Assembly: GCA_947095585.1 (NCBI GenBank)
Contig: OX352761.1
Coordinates: forward strand, 86,990,419-87,054,418
DNA: 64,000 bases
Source of the DNA: Nephrocerus scutellatus
Taxonomy: Eukaryota > Arthropoda > Insecta > Diptera > Pipunculidae
Direction: 5' to 3'
Below, in pieces: positions 1 to 10,464 of this stretch; the first letter of the stretch is position 1; every line of letters begins with the position of its first letter. The translations under genes and the position numbers were made by a program. Below the pieces are notes generated by a model. That model saw only the letters and a list, made by a program, of their open reading frames with translations. It did not search any database and was not told where the DNA came from.

Positions 1-1
1 A

Positions 2-199
2 AAAAAGCCAGCCGTTAAACCTGTACCATCTACCGGAAAAGCTAACATCTTCGACGATACGGAAAGGCTATTTGGAGCTGACCTCTTTACAATTCTACAG
101 AAGGCAAGAGAATTCGTGCCTGCTAATTATAGCAGTCTTGATGACAGGTCCAAAACAACCGTTTTGGGTCGACTTATTTGTGAATTATGTTCACAATAA
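2..199 (+). CDS. Jk1 ORF1 (nucleic-acid-binding Gag-like protein), C-terminal 65 codons
   Basis: The frame is open from the window edge to TAA at 197-199. It matches the C-terminus of ORF1 in the second copy (15411-15600, minus strand) almost residue for residue, including TGKANIFDDTERLFGAD. In this family ORF1 packages the RNA. The zinc knuckles that do this lie upstream, outside the window. The stop lies 13 bases into ORF2, so ORF2 is probably translated by reinitiation or a similar coupled mechanism, which is inferred from the overlap. Confidence 0.8.
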   Translation, partial: KKPAVKPVPSTGKANIFDDTERLFGADLFTILQKAREFVPANYSSLDDRSKTTVLGRLICELCSQ

Positions 200-3112
200 G
201 CAGGATAAGTATATTCTCATATAATGTGAATTCCATTTATTCGTTAGCTAGGCGTATCACACTAACATTATTTATTAAAACTAATAAACCTGACATTCTT
301 CTTTTACAGGAAACAAATCTCACTGGGAGAAATCCGTTCAGTCCAGACGGATACAATATCCACAGGGTCGACAAAGGCAGTGGACGCTCTGGGACGGCGG
401 TCCTTATCAGGAACACTATGGCAGGCGAAAAGGTGCAAATCAGTGGTCTACGTAGCATGGAAGCAACAGCTGTCAGCATTAAAGTCAACGAAGTGGAGAC
501 CTTGCTGGTGATATCGGTGTACAATCACTGTAACGCAACGAGGGAAGACATCCAACGGGATTTGCAAACTGTCTGCAACACCTCCTCTAGACACACATAC
601 TGTGTTGTTGGAGGTGATTTTAATGCTAGACATACTCGATGGCAGGACGAAGTGTGCAATCACAAAGGAAGGGCCATTACTGACTGGATGGACTCAAATC
701 CGCATCAGCACACGATGGCTATAGTTTCACAGCCCCGGAAGACGTACCCTCGGACACCGTCAACTCTGGATTTCTTTCTGGCAACCACAAATTTCTTAAA
801 TATTCTCCCAGAATTAAGAAATTATTCCTGCTTGGCGCATGATAGCGACTCGGATCATATGGCCATAGAGCTTCGAGTGAGGCTGAACCAGCGAATTGTG
901 CAAGTCACCCCAACACCTGAACTTCACATCAACTTTAAGAAAATAAACTGGAACCGGTTTAGATCAGAAGTTGAAGCTGAACTTCCTATTCCAGCGGCTT
1001 GCAGAAATCTGGAGAATACAGAAATTGATGATGCTATCAGAAATTTTGAGATTACAGTGAATTCAGCCATTAATCGGCAGAAAACAATTCGCACTAGCAG
1101 GGATCGCTTCCAACACTTGCCTGAGCATATACAGGCCATATATGCTCACAAGCAACGGCTTAGGAAACGCCTTCAGAGAATCTTCAATAGGACACTTAAC
1201 ACAGTCAACGACGAATACCTGTCTGTACTTTCGCAACTGCGTTGTACAGTTAACATGTGTCGTCAAGCTGTGCGGAGGTTTCAGGAAGATGAACTGACCA
1301 AACGGCTCCAGGACATCAAACCAGGCCCTGATGCTTTTAGGAAGCTGAACTCTCTGGTTGGAAAGCGTATTTCCATTCCAGAGATTATCACCATTGAAGA
1401 TCGAACAGTATCCAGCGCTACTGAGAAAGCGGAAGCCTTTGCCTGCCATTTTGAAAGGAGCTTTACGGACCGACCACCAACGCATCTTCCAGATTTCTTG
1501 GAAGAGGTTGAAAGTCTTGTGGAAGACACCACTTCTCCAGGAAATACTATAGTGCAGTTCAGTGAAGAAAATCGCGCCAACGCACCCGTAGACGTCGATA
1601 TGTTTACCGGAACAGCTGTTGTCAATGATTTGATTATGAGTGGAAACTCAAAAAATCATCAGGCACAGATGGGATTTCTAACTTTTTGCTTAAAAAGTTA
1701 CCGGGTATGGCAATTTTGATGTTAACCATCATTTTCAACAATTGCCTAAACAATGGCTACTTTCCGGACAACTGGAAGGTCGCCAAGGTAGTACCAGTAC
1801 CCAAGAAAACTGACCGCTCCAGCGTAACTGGTTACCGTCCAATAGCTCTACTGTGTTGTATCAGTAAAGTATTGGAATCATTGATCCGTAAAAAGATCAA
1901 TACGTTTTGTACGGAAAGAAATCTTATTCCTTCCTTTCAGTACGGTTTCCGAGAGAAGCACTCTACGCTGCACCCTCTGCTGAAGCTTCACAGTGACGTC
2001 ACTAAAGGACTGAACGTCAAAAGTAGTACAGTGACCTGTTTGCTAGACATCGAAAAAGCTTTCGATAGTGTCTGGATAAACGGGCTACTGTACAAGCTTA
2101 TTAGTTTTGGTTTCCCCAATTATATTGTAAAAATAATTAAAAATTTTCTTTTTAACAGGGTCTTCTTTGTACAGGTGTACGACCGCCCATCGACAAGGAA
2201 AAGGATCAAACCGGAGTTCCTCAAGGTTCCAGACTTGGACCAGTCCTGTATAGGATCTTCACGGCGGATCAACCTACAAATACAGCCGGAACAAGGACTA
2301 TGCTCTTCGCGGATGACTCCATAACGTATGCAGTTTCCCGCTCTCCCGAGATAGCTGCCCAAAGAGTGGAGGAACACCTCAGAAATCTTTGGGACTACTA
2401 CCTGAAGTGGGGACTAAAGATCAACGCCAATAAAACGGAACTCATCTGCTTCCGAGTACCAGCAACCGAAACAAGGATAAGAAAAATCGCAAGCCGGTGC
2501 AGAGCCTTAAAAATCACCCTTCCGGATAACACAATTATAAACACCAAGTCAGAGACTAAGTACCTGGGAATCAACTTTACTGAGAGGCTCAAGTTTAACT
2601 CTCACATCGACAAAACAATGAAAAAAGCGAACTACGCTCTTCATTTGGTGCACCCGCTACTTAAAAGACGAAACGGTCTGTCTAACAACACCAGGCTGCT
2701 TATCTACAAGCAACTCATCAGGCCAGTGATAACCTATGGCTACCCCATATGGTTCACCGTCTCACCAACAACGATGAAGAAGATCTCCCTATTTGAAAGG
2801 AAGGTACTAAGGATCTGTACAGGACTCTGGAGGGTGACAAACAGCTATAAGCTTGTGTCGACTACAAAACTATACGAAGCAGCAGGTCTGCTGCCAATAA
2901 CTGACCACTTGTTCCGAATGGCGAGGAAATTCGTCGACGCATTGGAAACACATCCAAGTCCTGAGATGCAAGGACTGCGAATCGAGGAAATCGAGCCAAC
3001 TCACCGGTACATACACATAAGAGGATTCACTGATGCTAGATTCGATGACATCTTTAACAATCAAGACGTCTCCTTCTACGAGAAGGCGGGCAACCAATAT
3101 TACAGAGGCTGA
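187..3112 (+). pseudogene. Jk1 ORF2: endonuclease-reverse transcriptase, two frameshifts
   Basis: The polyprotein nicks target DNA and reverse-transcribes element RNA. The N-terminus carries an APE-type endonuclease (LLQETNL near residue 40, GGDFNARH near 140, SDSDHM near 220). The RT has LLDIEKAFDSVW at about 2041-2080 and the catalytic FADDS at about 2303. The C-terminus (RKVLRICTGLWR onward) is typical of Jockey elements. The start is the ATG at 187. Two breaks are visible. Six A residues at 1650-1655, where copy 2 has seven, move the frame from 187-1719 to 1686-2324. A second indel near 2210-2300 moves it to 2300-3112. The copy is therefore inactive. Confidence 0.9.
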
Positions 3113-3377
3113 AGTTCGCCCTGTTTATACGCCGCTTAATATTTCATTTTTATTTTATTTTAAAATTATTGTTTAAAATTTAATTACCTTAAAAATAAAC
3201 ATGTAGTAGATTAAGTAGTAAAAAATATTGTTTAAAAATAAACAATACCAAAAAAGACAATGTAAATACGTCGGGCCCCTATTGTTGAGCCGACACATAT
3301 TAATATTAGTTATAAGTTTAGTTGTAAATCAAAATTGTATATTACTTTAATGTTTAATAAAAATATCTTAATCTAAT

Positions 3378-3660
3378 CCAAGCAAGTCATTATGGTCATC
3401 CTGACGAATTATTGATGATGTCAGCAGAAGTGAAGGCTAGCGTATCAGACACTCGTAATGTAGATGAATTTATGATGTTTATGTTGTGTGTGGTCGTCGT
3501 CCGACGAATGGAAACATTGTATGTGATTTATGCGTTTATACTTTGTAAGTTCCGTTATTAGTGTCAGCATTCAGACGAAATACTTTTATTGAGCTGCGTC
3601 CAGCGGATGTTTACATATCGTTCTTGCGAAAATGCGGCTTCAACTTATTCGTCGTTAACT
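3378..3660 (-). repeat. 3' LTR of G, interrupted by Jk1
   Basis: On the minus strand the LTR begins AGTTAACGACGAATAAG at 3660, directly after the polypurine tract, and has a polyadenylation-type CAATAAAAG about 75 bases in. The first 124 bases match 10398-10275. The rest (3536-3378) has no partner in the window. It ends at the Jk1 tail, so the outer LTR end and the target duplication are probably off the left edge. Confidence 0.7.
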
Positions 3661-3671
3661 CCTCCGCCCTT
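3661..3671 (-). other. Polypurine tract of G
   Basis: On the minus strand AAGGGCGGAGG lies immediately before the LTR start AGTTAAC. This is the expected primer site for plus-strand DNA synthesis and fixes the LTR boundary. Confidence 0.75.
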
Positions 3672-3704
3672 AAAATCGAACGTCCTCGTGAGTTGATGTT
3701 GATG

Positions 3705-4640
3705 TTATATATGCGGAATGTCTTCAATGCCAACAGTTGTTAACGCTGGGTTGTTGACAGTTAAAACTGTGTCTCCCCGTGTATGACTTCTGCCGTCTGG
3801 TCTTCTGCATACAAATGTAATAGCTGCCAATAGGTTAATTATTAAGATGATGTTTATGGATAGGTTGATTTTGTGTTTGGTTTGGAGTGAGTCGATTTCT
3901 TCTGTGCGGTTGACATATAGCTCTTTAATCATCTCCAGGGATAGTACCTCTTCTATTTTACTTTGTTTGTGGGATGGTTGTAGTATTGCCGGTAATGGTT
4001 GGTATTGGGTTACTTCTTTACTTCTGGGACATGTTCGTTGGTGACGATAGTACAATTAGCTTTCTGACTCTTTAGTAGCTTTGGGATGCAGGATGCATTT
4101 CTTAAGTTTTGAATATTATTATTATTACAAATTGATAAGTTGTTATATATTTTTTTTTTGAGATGCCATAAATTTCTTCATTACATTCTATAATTGATTA
4201 AAAAATTAATTTTATTTATTACTTTCTTAATTTTTACTGGTTTTAATATTGACAAGTTAAATGTTTCTACCTTAGTAGTTGGAAAACTTAAAATATTATC
4301 AAATTTTTATCATTTGATGCTATTTTAATTTCGGCAAATTCCAATGCTTCACTAATGTTTATATATGGGATTTTTCTTTAATTAGATCTAGTTTTTATTT
4401 AATTCTCATAATTATTGTGTTACTATTTTTTTTCTTTTTCATTTTAAGTAAACTATTTGTTGCTTTTGTTAGTTCATTTATTTTTTCCATAGATTTTTTA
4501 TTAATAATGATTTGTTTGTGCTTATTTTCTAATACTTTCTTTTTTTTTATCTGTAATTGTTTCGTAGTTATTCATAATTCTAAGTCTATAGTGTGTGTGT
4601 GTTGTTTTCTTATTTTTTATTCTTAAAATGTCATAGGAAA
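3705..4640 (-). pseudogene. Remnant env gene of errantivirus G
   Basis: The only sizeable open piece is 116 codons at 4055-3705. It has a hydrophobic membrane-spanning stretch (INIILIINLLAAITFVC) followed by a short cytoplasmic tail, as at the C-terminus of errantiviral envelope proteins. Upstream to about 4640, env-like sequence is visible in several frames but broken by stops, and the space after pol is too short for a normal env of roughly 450-500 codons. The N-terminal (receptor-binding/fusion) part is therefore largely missing. The C-terminus resembles the separate env fragment at 47868-48190. Confidence 0.65.
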
Positions 4641-4697
4641 GGACAGGATATAAGGGATTCTCTTTTGAACAGTGGTATCAGTGTTCTATTGAAAAAT

Positions 4698-7600
4698 TTA
4701 GTTTTTTATAAGGCTTTTGTGAATGGTTCTTCCTGAACGTGTTAGTATAGTACTATTATTGTTTTTTGCAACTATTTCTTTTTTATACCTAGGCGATAAC
4801 TTATTTCCTATTCTTTTATTAATTCTTACGAAGATCTCGTCTCGTTCAGAATAATTCTTTGGAGGTGACTTGTTTTTATTATGATAGTTAAGGTCAGCGT
4901 TTTGTTGTTCTTCAAGTCTTTTAATGTTTTCCTGTCTTTCTATTTCAATTTGTTGTGGGTCAGTGGTTACGGTTCGTCCAAAGAAGAGTTCTATCGGTTT
5001 TTTGTTAGTAGTGGAGTGTATTGAGTTGTTATACTCATAAACGGATCTGTCTAATAGTTCTTGAAAAGATTCGTGCACATTTTCAGATTTGAGGCAACGC
5101 ATGATCTCACCTAAAGTAGAGTGGAAACGTTCCACTTGTCCATTGGCAGAGCTTGTATAGGGTGGAGCTTTAAATATTTTTATGTTGAATTGGTTTTCAA
5201 GCATAAATGTTATTGGACTGGAATTAAAAGATTTTTCGTTATCGAATACTATTAATTTTGGTACGCCAAATGAAAGTAAGAGTTCTCTGAGTGGCTGCTT
5301 AATATCTTCTACAGCTCTGGAACGTATCATTTTAGTTCGTGCGTACTTTGAGAATTTGTCAATAGCCGTTAGTATTATTTGTTTGTCAGTAAAATAAATG
5401 TCAATGTGTAAAATATGTCCTGGATGTTGAGGTATGGGAGTAGCTTGTATCATGGGTTTGTTGGGATGGCGAACGTATTTATGTTCCTTGCACGTCTTAG
5501 ATTGCTTAATGATTTTACCTATTTTTGCTTGCATTTGGGGAAAGTAAAAGTTTTGTAGAAGCTGAATTTTATTTTCTCTGATGCTTCGATGAGCACGATT
5601 ATGTTCATTTATTATTTTCGTCGTTTGTTCAACTTCGTCAGTAATGTCTGTTACCATCTTCCGAGCAAATCGTATTCGGCCTTGTATAAGGCCTAAAGTT
5701 CTTTCGTCTGTTTTTAATCCGTTGATAACTGATGGGTTTAAATAACGTTTGAAAATATGTATTAATTTTTCTTCGGAGTATTCAGGTTCAGTTATGATAT
5801 GGCGGTGATAGGTAGGGAAGATAATTTTGAATTGGTAAGTGGAAGTGTTATCTAGATCTAGGAAAAGCTGATTTTTAAATACGTTAATTGGTTCTTTAGC
5901 TATTTGTATTAAATTTTGACCTGAGCTTTCGTCACTATGTTGTGTCACTGTCATTGAGTTAATTTGGGATTGGCGAGGAGGTCTCGACAATGCATCGGCT
6001 ACGACGTTCATTTTACCTGGCTTATACTTCAGTGTGTAATTATATTCTTCAAGTATTGCCTTCCATCGTTTTATTTTATTATTAGTGCTTTTGTTGCTTA
6101 CTGCATATGTCAAGGGTTGATGGTCTGTAAGGATTTGAATTTTTGCGGAGCCATACAGGTAATTTCTCAGAGTTTTAAGGGACCAGATAATAGCAAGCAT
6201 TTCTTTCTCGTTGGTAGCGTAGTGTTCTTCTGCATTGCTTAGTGTTCTTGATATGAACATTATCGGTTTGTTGTCCTGTGCTAACACGGCACCGATTGCA
6301 TAGTCTGAAGCATCGGTGGTGAGATGGAATTCTTTATTGTAGTCGGGGTAAGTGAGCATTACGTCTTCTGTTGTAAGTGAATTTTTTATTTTATTGAATG
6401 CATTAATGGCTTCCTCATTGAGATGGATAAGCTTTTTGCTTGAATTGTGTTTGGACGAACGTCCATCTTCCCCCCTTAAGAGGGATGTGAGGGGTTTTGC
6501 CAATTTGGCGTAGTCTTTAATAAATCGCCGGTAAAACCCAGAAAGACCGAGAAATGAGCGTAAGTCTTTTAGAGTTCTTGGACAAGGAAATTTCATTATT
6601 GCTTCTACCTTTGCAGGATTTGTTTTAATTCCGTCGGGTGATACAATAAAACCCAGGAATTCAACTTCCGTTTTTAAAAACTCACATTTGTCAAGTTGTA
6701 CTTTCATATTTGCTTTTTGCAATGTACAGAATATTGTTTCTAGATTTTCTAGATGGGTTTGAACATCCTTGCTGAAGATGACTATATCATCAATGTAGAC
6801 ATAGCAAATCTTTCCTATGTACTCGCGCAATATATCGTCGAGTGCTCTTTGGAATATTGACGGAGAATTCTTGAGACCAAATGGAAGTCTTACGAATTCG
6901 TATTTGCCATTATTTACCGAGAAAGCGGTTTTTTCAATATCGCTTTCCTTTAACGGAATTTGATGGAATCCGCTTTTTAGGTCAATAACAGAAAACAATT
7001 TATTCTTTCCCAATTGGGCAAGTACTTCATTTGTCTCCGGAATCGGGTAACGGTCAGGAATTGTAACTGCATTCAATTTCCTATAGTCTATTACCATTCT
7101 ATACTTTTTTTCACGAGAGGCGTCGAGTTTTTTCGGTACAATCCATATGGGAGCATTATAGGGTGACCGTGAAGGTCGGATTATACCATCGGTTAGGAGT
7201 TGTTTAATCTGTTTTTCTACTTCATCCTTTAATGCCATGGGGTATGGGTAGCTTTTTGAATAAATGGGGTTCTCATCATTTGTCCTTATTTCACCTTTAA
7301 CAGTAGTCGTAAATGTCAGTTTCTCGTCCGGTTCTGTAAATAAGTTCGGGTATTTCGAAATTGTTTTTAAAAGTTTACTCGATTGTTCTTGGTTTAAGTG
7401 GGAAGTCCTTATATCTATCTTGTTAACAGATTGCGAAATATGTTGTTTTATGGGGATTTTAATTTTATTGTGTAATATAATGTAGTTTTCTGCAGTATAT
7501 ATTACTGCATTGAGTTCTGTGAGACTGTCGTTACCAATTATACCGTGGAATGATTTAAGGGTTGGAAGAATAAAAAATTTGAGACATATATCGTTAAGGC

Positions 7601-7802
7601 CAAAGAGGTGCAACATGGCATGATGTGTTATTTTTACATCGCCACCTATAGAGTTAGCAAAAAATGGATTTTTATTACAAATAGTTTTATTTACACAGTT
7701 CGGGTGAATATAGTTCTTATTAGAACCTGTATCGATTAAAAATTTTAGTGTGTTTCCGCTCTTCGTTCGGTACTCAAAATATGGAAGCGAAGAGCTGTTC
7801 AA
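4698..7802 (-). CDS. G pol: protease, reverse transcriptase, RNase H, integrase
   Basis: A single open frame of 1034 codons. In order: protease LIDTGSN near residue 23; RT with VIDYRKLN and the catalytic YIDDIVIFS near 350; RNase H with TTDASDYAIG and a LTDHQPL motif; integrase with an HHCC-type zinc region (residues about 700-760), catalytic core HIDIYF and FDNEKSF, and the conserved E in NGQVERFHS. Family knowledge: these process Gag-Pol, copy RNA to DNA and insert it. It overlaps gag by four bases (7799-7802), so expression as a Gag-Pol frameshift fusion is likely. The first M is then not the true start. Its full length and intact catalytic residues make it the best-preserved enzyme set in the window. 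Confidence 0.92.
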   Translation of the reverse strand: MNSSSLPYFEYRTKSGNTLKFLIDTGSNKNYIHPNCVNKTICNKNPFFANSIGGDVKITHHAMLHLFGLNDICLKFFILPTLKSFHGIIGNDSLTELNAVIYTAENYIILHNKIKIPIKQHISQSVNKIDIRTSHLNQEQSSKLLKTISKYPNLFTEPDEKLTFTTTVKGEIRTNDENPIYSKSYPYPMALKDEVEKQIKQLLTDGIIRPSRSPYNAPIWIVPKKLDASREKKYRMVIDYRKLNAVTIPDRYPIPETNEVLAQLGKNKLFSVIDLKSGFHQIPLKESDIEKTAFSVNNGKYEFVRLPFGLKNSPSIFQRALDDILREYIGKICYVYIDDIVIFSKDVQTHLENLETIFCTLQKANMKVQLDKCEFLKTEVEFLGFIVSPDGIKTNPAKVEAIMKFPCPRTLKDLRSFLGLSGFYRRFIKDYAKLAKPLTSLLRGEDGRSSKHNSSKKLIHLNEEAINAFNKIKNSLTTEDVMLTYPDYNKEFHLTTDASDYAIGAVLAQDNKPIMFISRTLSNAEEHYATNEKEMLAIIWSLKTLRNYLYGSAKIQILTDHQPLTYAVSNKSTNNKIKRWKAILEEYNYTLKYKPGKMNVVADALSRPPRQSQINSMTVTQHSDESSGQNLIQIAKEPINVFKNQLFLDLDNTSTYQFKIIFPTYHRHIITEPEYSEEKLIHIFKRYLNPSVINGLKTDERTLGLIQGRIRFARKMVTDITDEVEQTTKIINEHNRAHRSIRENKIQLLQNFYFPQMQAKIGKIIKQSKTCKEHKYVRHPNKPMIQATPIPQHPGHILHIDIYFTDKQIILTAIDKFSKYARTKMIRSRAVEDIKQPLRELLLSFGVPKLIVFDNEKSFNSSPITFMLENQFNIKIFKAPPYTSSANGQVERFHSTLGEIMRCLKSENVHESFQELLDRSVYEYNNSIHSTTNKKPIELFFGRTVTTDPQQIEIERQENIKRLEEQQNADLNYHNKNKSPPKNYSERDEIFVRINKRIGNKLSPRYKKEIVAKNNNSTILTRSGRTIHKSLIKN

Positions 7803-9073
7803 TCTAAAAAATGAATGTCATGCGCTTCATGGGAGATTTCGGTGTTATTGGTATTTACAATATCGGGTTCTTGATATTCATATTCCTGTAAGTCACCAAT
7901 TGTTCCCAAGTATTCAGCCAGAGTTTGGTCGGAGTTTCCGTCTCCTAATCTAATGCGTTCGTCATCCTCTTGTGGTTCTGGATGCGCAACTTGGGTTGTC
8001 GTATGGAAAGTTCTTTGCATTTTATTTGGTGTAGGTCCTTGGGTTGTCCAGTTGGGTCTCTTTGTTGCAGTTTGCCAATTTCCTTGGGGTCGATTAGTAT
8101 AATTAACTGCGCGCGACTGAATGGTGCTTGTGTCCATCGGTCGAGGTTGTGGTCTAGGCGGTGGTCGCATAAAGTTTCCTTGATTTTGGTTAGGTTGGTA
8201 ATTGCGATTTGAATATTGGGTTTGGAATGGGGTGTTGTTAAATTGAGGGGGTCTGTTATTAAAATTATTAGTTGGTTGTGGAATATATGCAAGTTGTGGG
8301 AAAAAGGGGACGTTATTTGTTCGAAGATGTAAATTGTTATTAGGTCTTCGCGGAGGAAGTGTTGGAGGATTTGGGTGATGGTACTGTGGTTTCCTAGATA
8401 TTCCCTGATGGTTTATGGCATATTTGGACCTATAATTCTGGTTCTCTAATTTTAGACATAGGTAGAGGGGTTGTGGAAGGTCAACAGGTTCACGAATTCC
8501 GAGGAGTCTAGGCAAGTCTCCTTTTAGACCACGTACGAAGGTGTCCAAAGCTTTGTCTCTATAATTTTTTGTAAGTAAAGTAATTACTTCTTGACCAACT
8601 TCCATGCAACTGATTTTATTTAGAATCAAGGACAAGTGTGAATACACTGCTTGATAAAAGCCTTGTACAGAATCATTGCCTTGCACTAAGGAAATTATCT
8701 GGTATTCCAGTGTTCCCAAATCACGCTTGTCTGCGTAATGCAATGTAAGGCAACACGATATACACTCCCAATTAAGGGGTGTATTGTAGGATTCTATGGC
8801 GATATCCGCATTTCCTACAATTTTGTTTCTTATGACGTTTAAAACGCCAAAGTATTTTGGTGTACCTTTGATTGACTCGTAAAGCCGAATAATACGATCC
8901 ACGCTCTTTTTCCATGAGCTGAATTCGCCTGGCTGACCAGAGAATTCTCTGAGACAGCGAACTACGTCTGGGATCTTATCGAGTTCCGATAAATTGGCCT
9001 GATGTTCAGGGTTTATCGTTTGGTCGATTCCTCTGGTAAGATCCGTATTCGGATTTAACATGTTTTGGATCAA
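7799..9073 (-). CDS. G gag: capsid/nucleocapsid protein
   Basis: 424 codons to the stop overlapping pol. The capsid-like half contains LREFSGQPGEFSSWKK (near residues 43-58) and a conserved-looking VRGLKGDLP. The C-terminal third is rich in N, Q, P and R. No CCHC zinc knuckle is present, as in gypsy-type Gag. The 5' end is uncertain: the codon at 9073 is TTG, the first in-frame ATG is at about 9061, and coding-like sequence continues in frame upstream to about 9165 before a TGA. An ATG at 9186-9184 lies in another frame and could be the original start with a one-base indel in between. The copy may therefore lack a working Gag N-terminus. Confidence 0.82.
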   Translation of the reverse strand: MIQNMLNPNTDLTRGIDQTINPEHQANLSELDKIPDVVRCLREFSGQPGEFSSWKKSVDRIIRLYESIKGTPKYFGVLNVIRNKIVGNADIAIESYNTPLNWECISCCLTLHYADKRDLGTLEYQIISLVQGNDSVQGFYQAVYSHLSLILNKISCMEVGQEVITLLTKNYRDKALDTFVRGLKGDLPRLLGIREPVDLPQPLYLCLKLENQNYRSKYAINHQGISRKPQYHHPNPPTLPPRRPNNNLHLRTNNVPFFPQLAYIPQPTNNFNNRPPQFNNTPFQTQYSNRNYQPNQNQGNFMRPPPRPQPRPMDTSTIQSRAVNYTNRPQGNWQTATKRPNWTTQGPTPNKMQRTFHTTTQVAHPEPQEDDERIRLGDGNSDQTLAEYLGTIGDLQEYEYQEPDIVNTNNTEISHEAHDIHFLD

Positions 9074-9186
9074 GCTTCGTCCTTCCGAATTAATTACTTG
9101 GCTAACAATTGAAGTTATAATTGTTTGAAGTTCCGGTGTTAAACGTATTTGATTGTTAATGTTGTAAGAATATTTTCATTTCCCAT

Positions 9187-9963
9187 TGTTTATGTTTTAT
9201 ATTCACACACGAAGAAGGAAATTAAAAATTGAAATTTGAAAATCAATATTACTCTCTATTACTTAGTGTTTCTTTAATATTTTCTTTAGTATTTTTTTTA
9301 ATAATTATTTTTCACTACTTTTTTTTCTTATTTAAAGGTTTAAAATACCAATTTTTTCTTTTTCGTATGTACTTTAAAGTTATCGGATTCACTTAACTTT
9401 TAAATTGAATAAGGATTTGTTTAATTTTTATGTAAATTTTTAAGAATAATAAAAAATATGTATATATCAAAAAAATTTTAATAATATAGGATTAATAAAA
9501 AAATATAGTAATAATCTTACAATATAAAAATCAGGCACATTTCTGGCTTTCTTACGTACGAGTATGTCGTATTGTTGGATCTGGAGCGATGCGGCTAACG
9601 TTCTGCGACGTTTCCTTTTCCTCCATTTTAACGGCTACTAAGGGGCCCTTTCTTTTTTTGTTTCACCACTCTCTATGATCGTCTAAAAAACGCTGTTGCA
9701 AGTCCTGGTGTTCGGGACTCAGGAGGCACTGCTTTAGGGCCGTTTTTTCACGCTGAATAATTTTGGGATTAAGACTTTTGAGCTACTTGAGGTCACTTGT
9801 CTATTTTTCTTAAAAACACAGCACTACTTAAGGGCTTTCTTGTGTTGAAATAATAAAAACTTTTTGAGCTGCTTGAGGTCACTTATTTTTATTTTAATTT
9901 CACTTAAGAATACTTTTCCTTTAAATTATTATTCGCGTACCTGAGCCCTACACCCGTTAGATA
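9187..9963 (-). other. Untranslated leader of G
   Basis: About 780 bp between the 5' LTR/MITE and gag with no long ORF. Two copies of a 23-base direct repeat containing GAGCTRCTTGAGGTCACTT lie at 9776-9798 and 9862-9884 (plus-strand reading). I did not recognise a primer-binding site next to the LTR block. No Su(Hw)-type TGCATA array like that of Drosophila gypsy is visible. Confidence 0.5.
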
Positions 9964-9965
9964 TA

Positions 9966-10126
9966 ACGTGTTTTTTTAAGAGGTTGCCGATTTTTTTTTT
10001 GAATAAAACACACATAAAATTATGAAATGACCAAAATTTTTTTTTATTTGGTAGATAATTTTTTGGCATTTAACATTTAAACACAATTTCTGGCATATGG
10101 CTACCACGACTATTTTTCACAAATGT

Positions 10127-10161
<35 letters not shown>

Positions 10162-10274
10162 CATAATGATTTGCCAAACAATACTGAGTAGAAATGCCAC
10201 TTTGAGCTGTCAAAACAACTGTCATAAAATAAAACGACATCTATCGGAAAAACAAACCTCCCAAAAAAACACCC
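9966..10274. mobile_element. 309-bp Tc1/mariner-like MITE
   Basis: The 309 bp are flanked by TA on both sides (9964-9965 and 10275-10276). The termini are imperfect inverted repeats: the left end begins ACGTGTTTTTTTAAGAGGTT and the right end, reversed, begins GGGTGTTTTTTTGGGAGGTT. An uninterrupted run of about 30 T lies at 10129-10160. It has no coding capacity, so it would need a transposase supplied in trans. It is inserted in the 5' LTR/leader of G and must be younger than G. The TA target and terminal repeats fit Tc1/mariner, but the family was not confirmed. Confidence 0.55.
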
Positions 10275-10398
10275 TATACTTTGTAAGTTCCGTTATTAGT
10301 GTCAGCATTCAGACGAAATACTTTTATTGAGCTGCGTCCAGCGGATGTTTACATATCGTTCTTGCGAATATGCGGCTTCAACTTATTCGTCGTTAACT
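10275..10398 (-). repeat. 5' LTR block of G
   Basis: Matches 3537-3660 at nearly every base and starts AGTTAAC on the minus strand at 10398. The MITE at 9966-10274 interrupts it at a TATA, and sequence beyond the MITE does not match the 3' LTR. The 5' LTR therefore looks truncated or rearranged. The first base outside G (10399) is T LTR sequence. Confidence 0.75.
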
Positions 10399-10459
10399 TA
10401 TTCAATATGATTACATAGTTATTCATATTATTTGGAATGTATGAGGTGTGGGATCTACT
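10399..10459 (-). repeat. First 61 bp of the T 3' LTR, truncated by G
   Basis: Reads AGTAGATCCCACACC from 10459 on the minus strand and matches 41727-41668 with few differences, so it is the same LTR. A run of G residues (10471-10480, minus strand) upstream is a plausible polypurine tract. The match stops at 10399 where G begins. The rest of this LTR should lie beyond the left window edge. Confidence 0.75.
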
Positions 10460-10464
10460 GCTAT

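Larger units (their letters stand above)
1..3377 (+). mobile_element. Jockey-like non-LTR retrotransposon, copy 1 (Jk1), cut by the window edge
   Basis: The left edge lies inside the end of ORF1. ORF2 follows, then a 3' UTR ending near 3377 in an A/T-rich tail (AAATATCTTAATCT). Copy 2 at 12248-17170 on the other strand is a near-identical full-length element, which defines the family and the 3' end. ORF1 and ORF2 overlap by 13 bases (187-199), a compact arrangement seen in Jockey-clade LINEs. The element abuts 3378-3660, the start of the 3' LTR of errantivirus G, so it probably inserted into that LTR and the LTR's other half lies outside the window. Jockey-clade assignment is by motif only. 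Confidence 0.9.
3378..10398 (-). mobile_element. Gypsy-like errantivirus G (LTR retrotransposon)
   Basis: On the minus strand the order is LTR block (10398-10275), leader, gag, pol, env remnant, polypurine tract and 3' LTR (3660 downwards). A 123-124 bp block starting AGTTAAC occurs at both ends (10398-10275 and 3660-3537) with about one mismatch. The polypurine tract directly precedes the 3' copy. Beyond the block the two ends differ: a MITE sits in the 5' side, and the 3' LTR runs into Jk1. G is inserted in the 3' LTR of errantivirus T, so it is younger than T. Long open gag and pol suggest recent insertion, but env is decayed. Confidence 0.85.

Noticed and set aside
1063..1625. Antisense ORFs of 114-140 codons in the Jockey-like elements (also 13866-14557)
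   Set aside because: Shadows of the ORF2 coding frame. They recur only because both copies share the sense gene.
9187..9963. Su(Hw) insulator in the leader of G
   Set aside because: I looked for clustered TGCATA-type sites as in Drosophila gypsy and saw none. Only a two-copy 23-base repeat is present.
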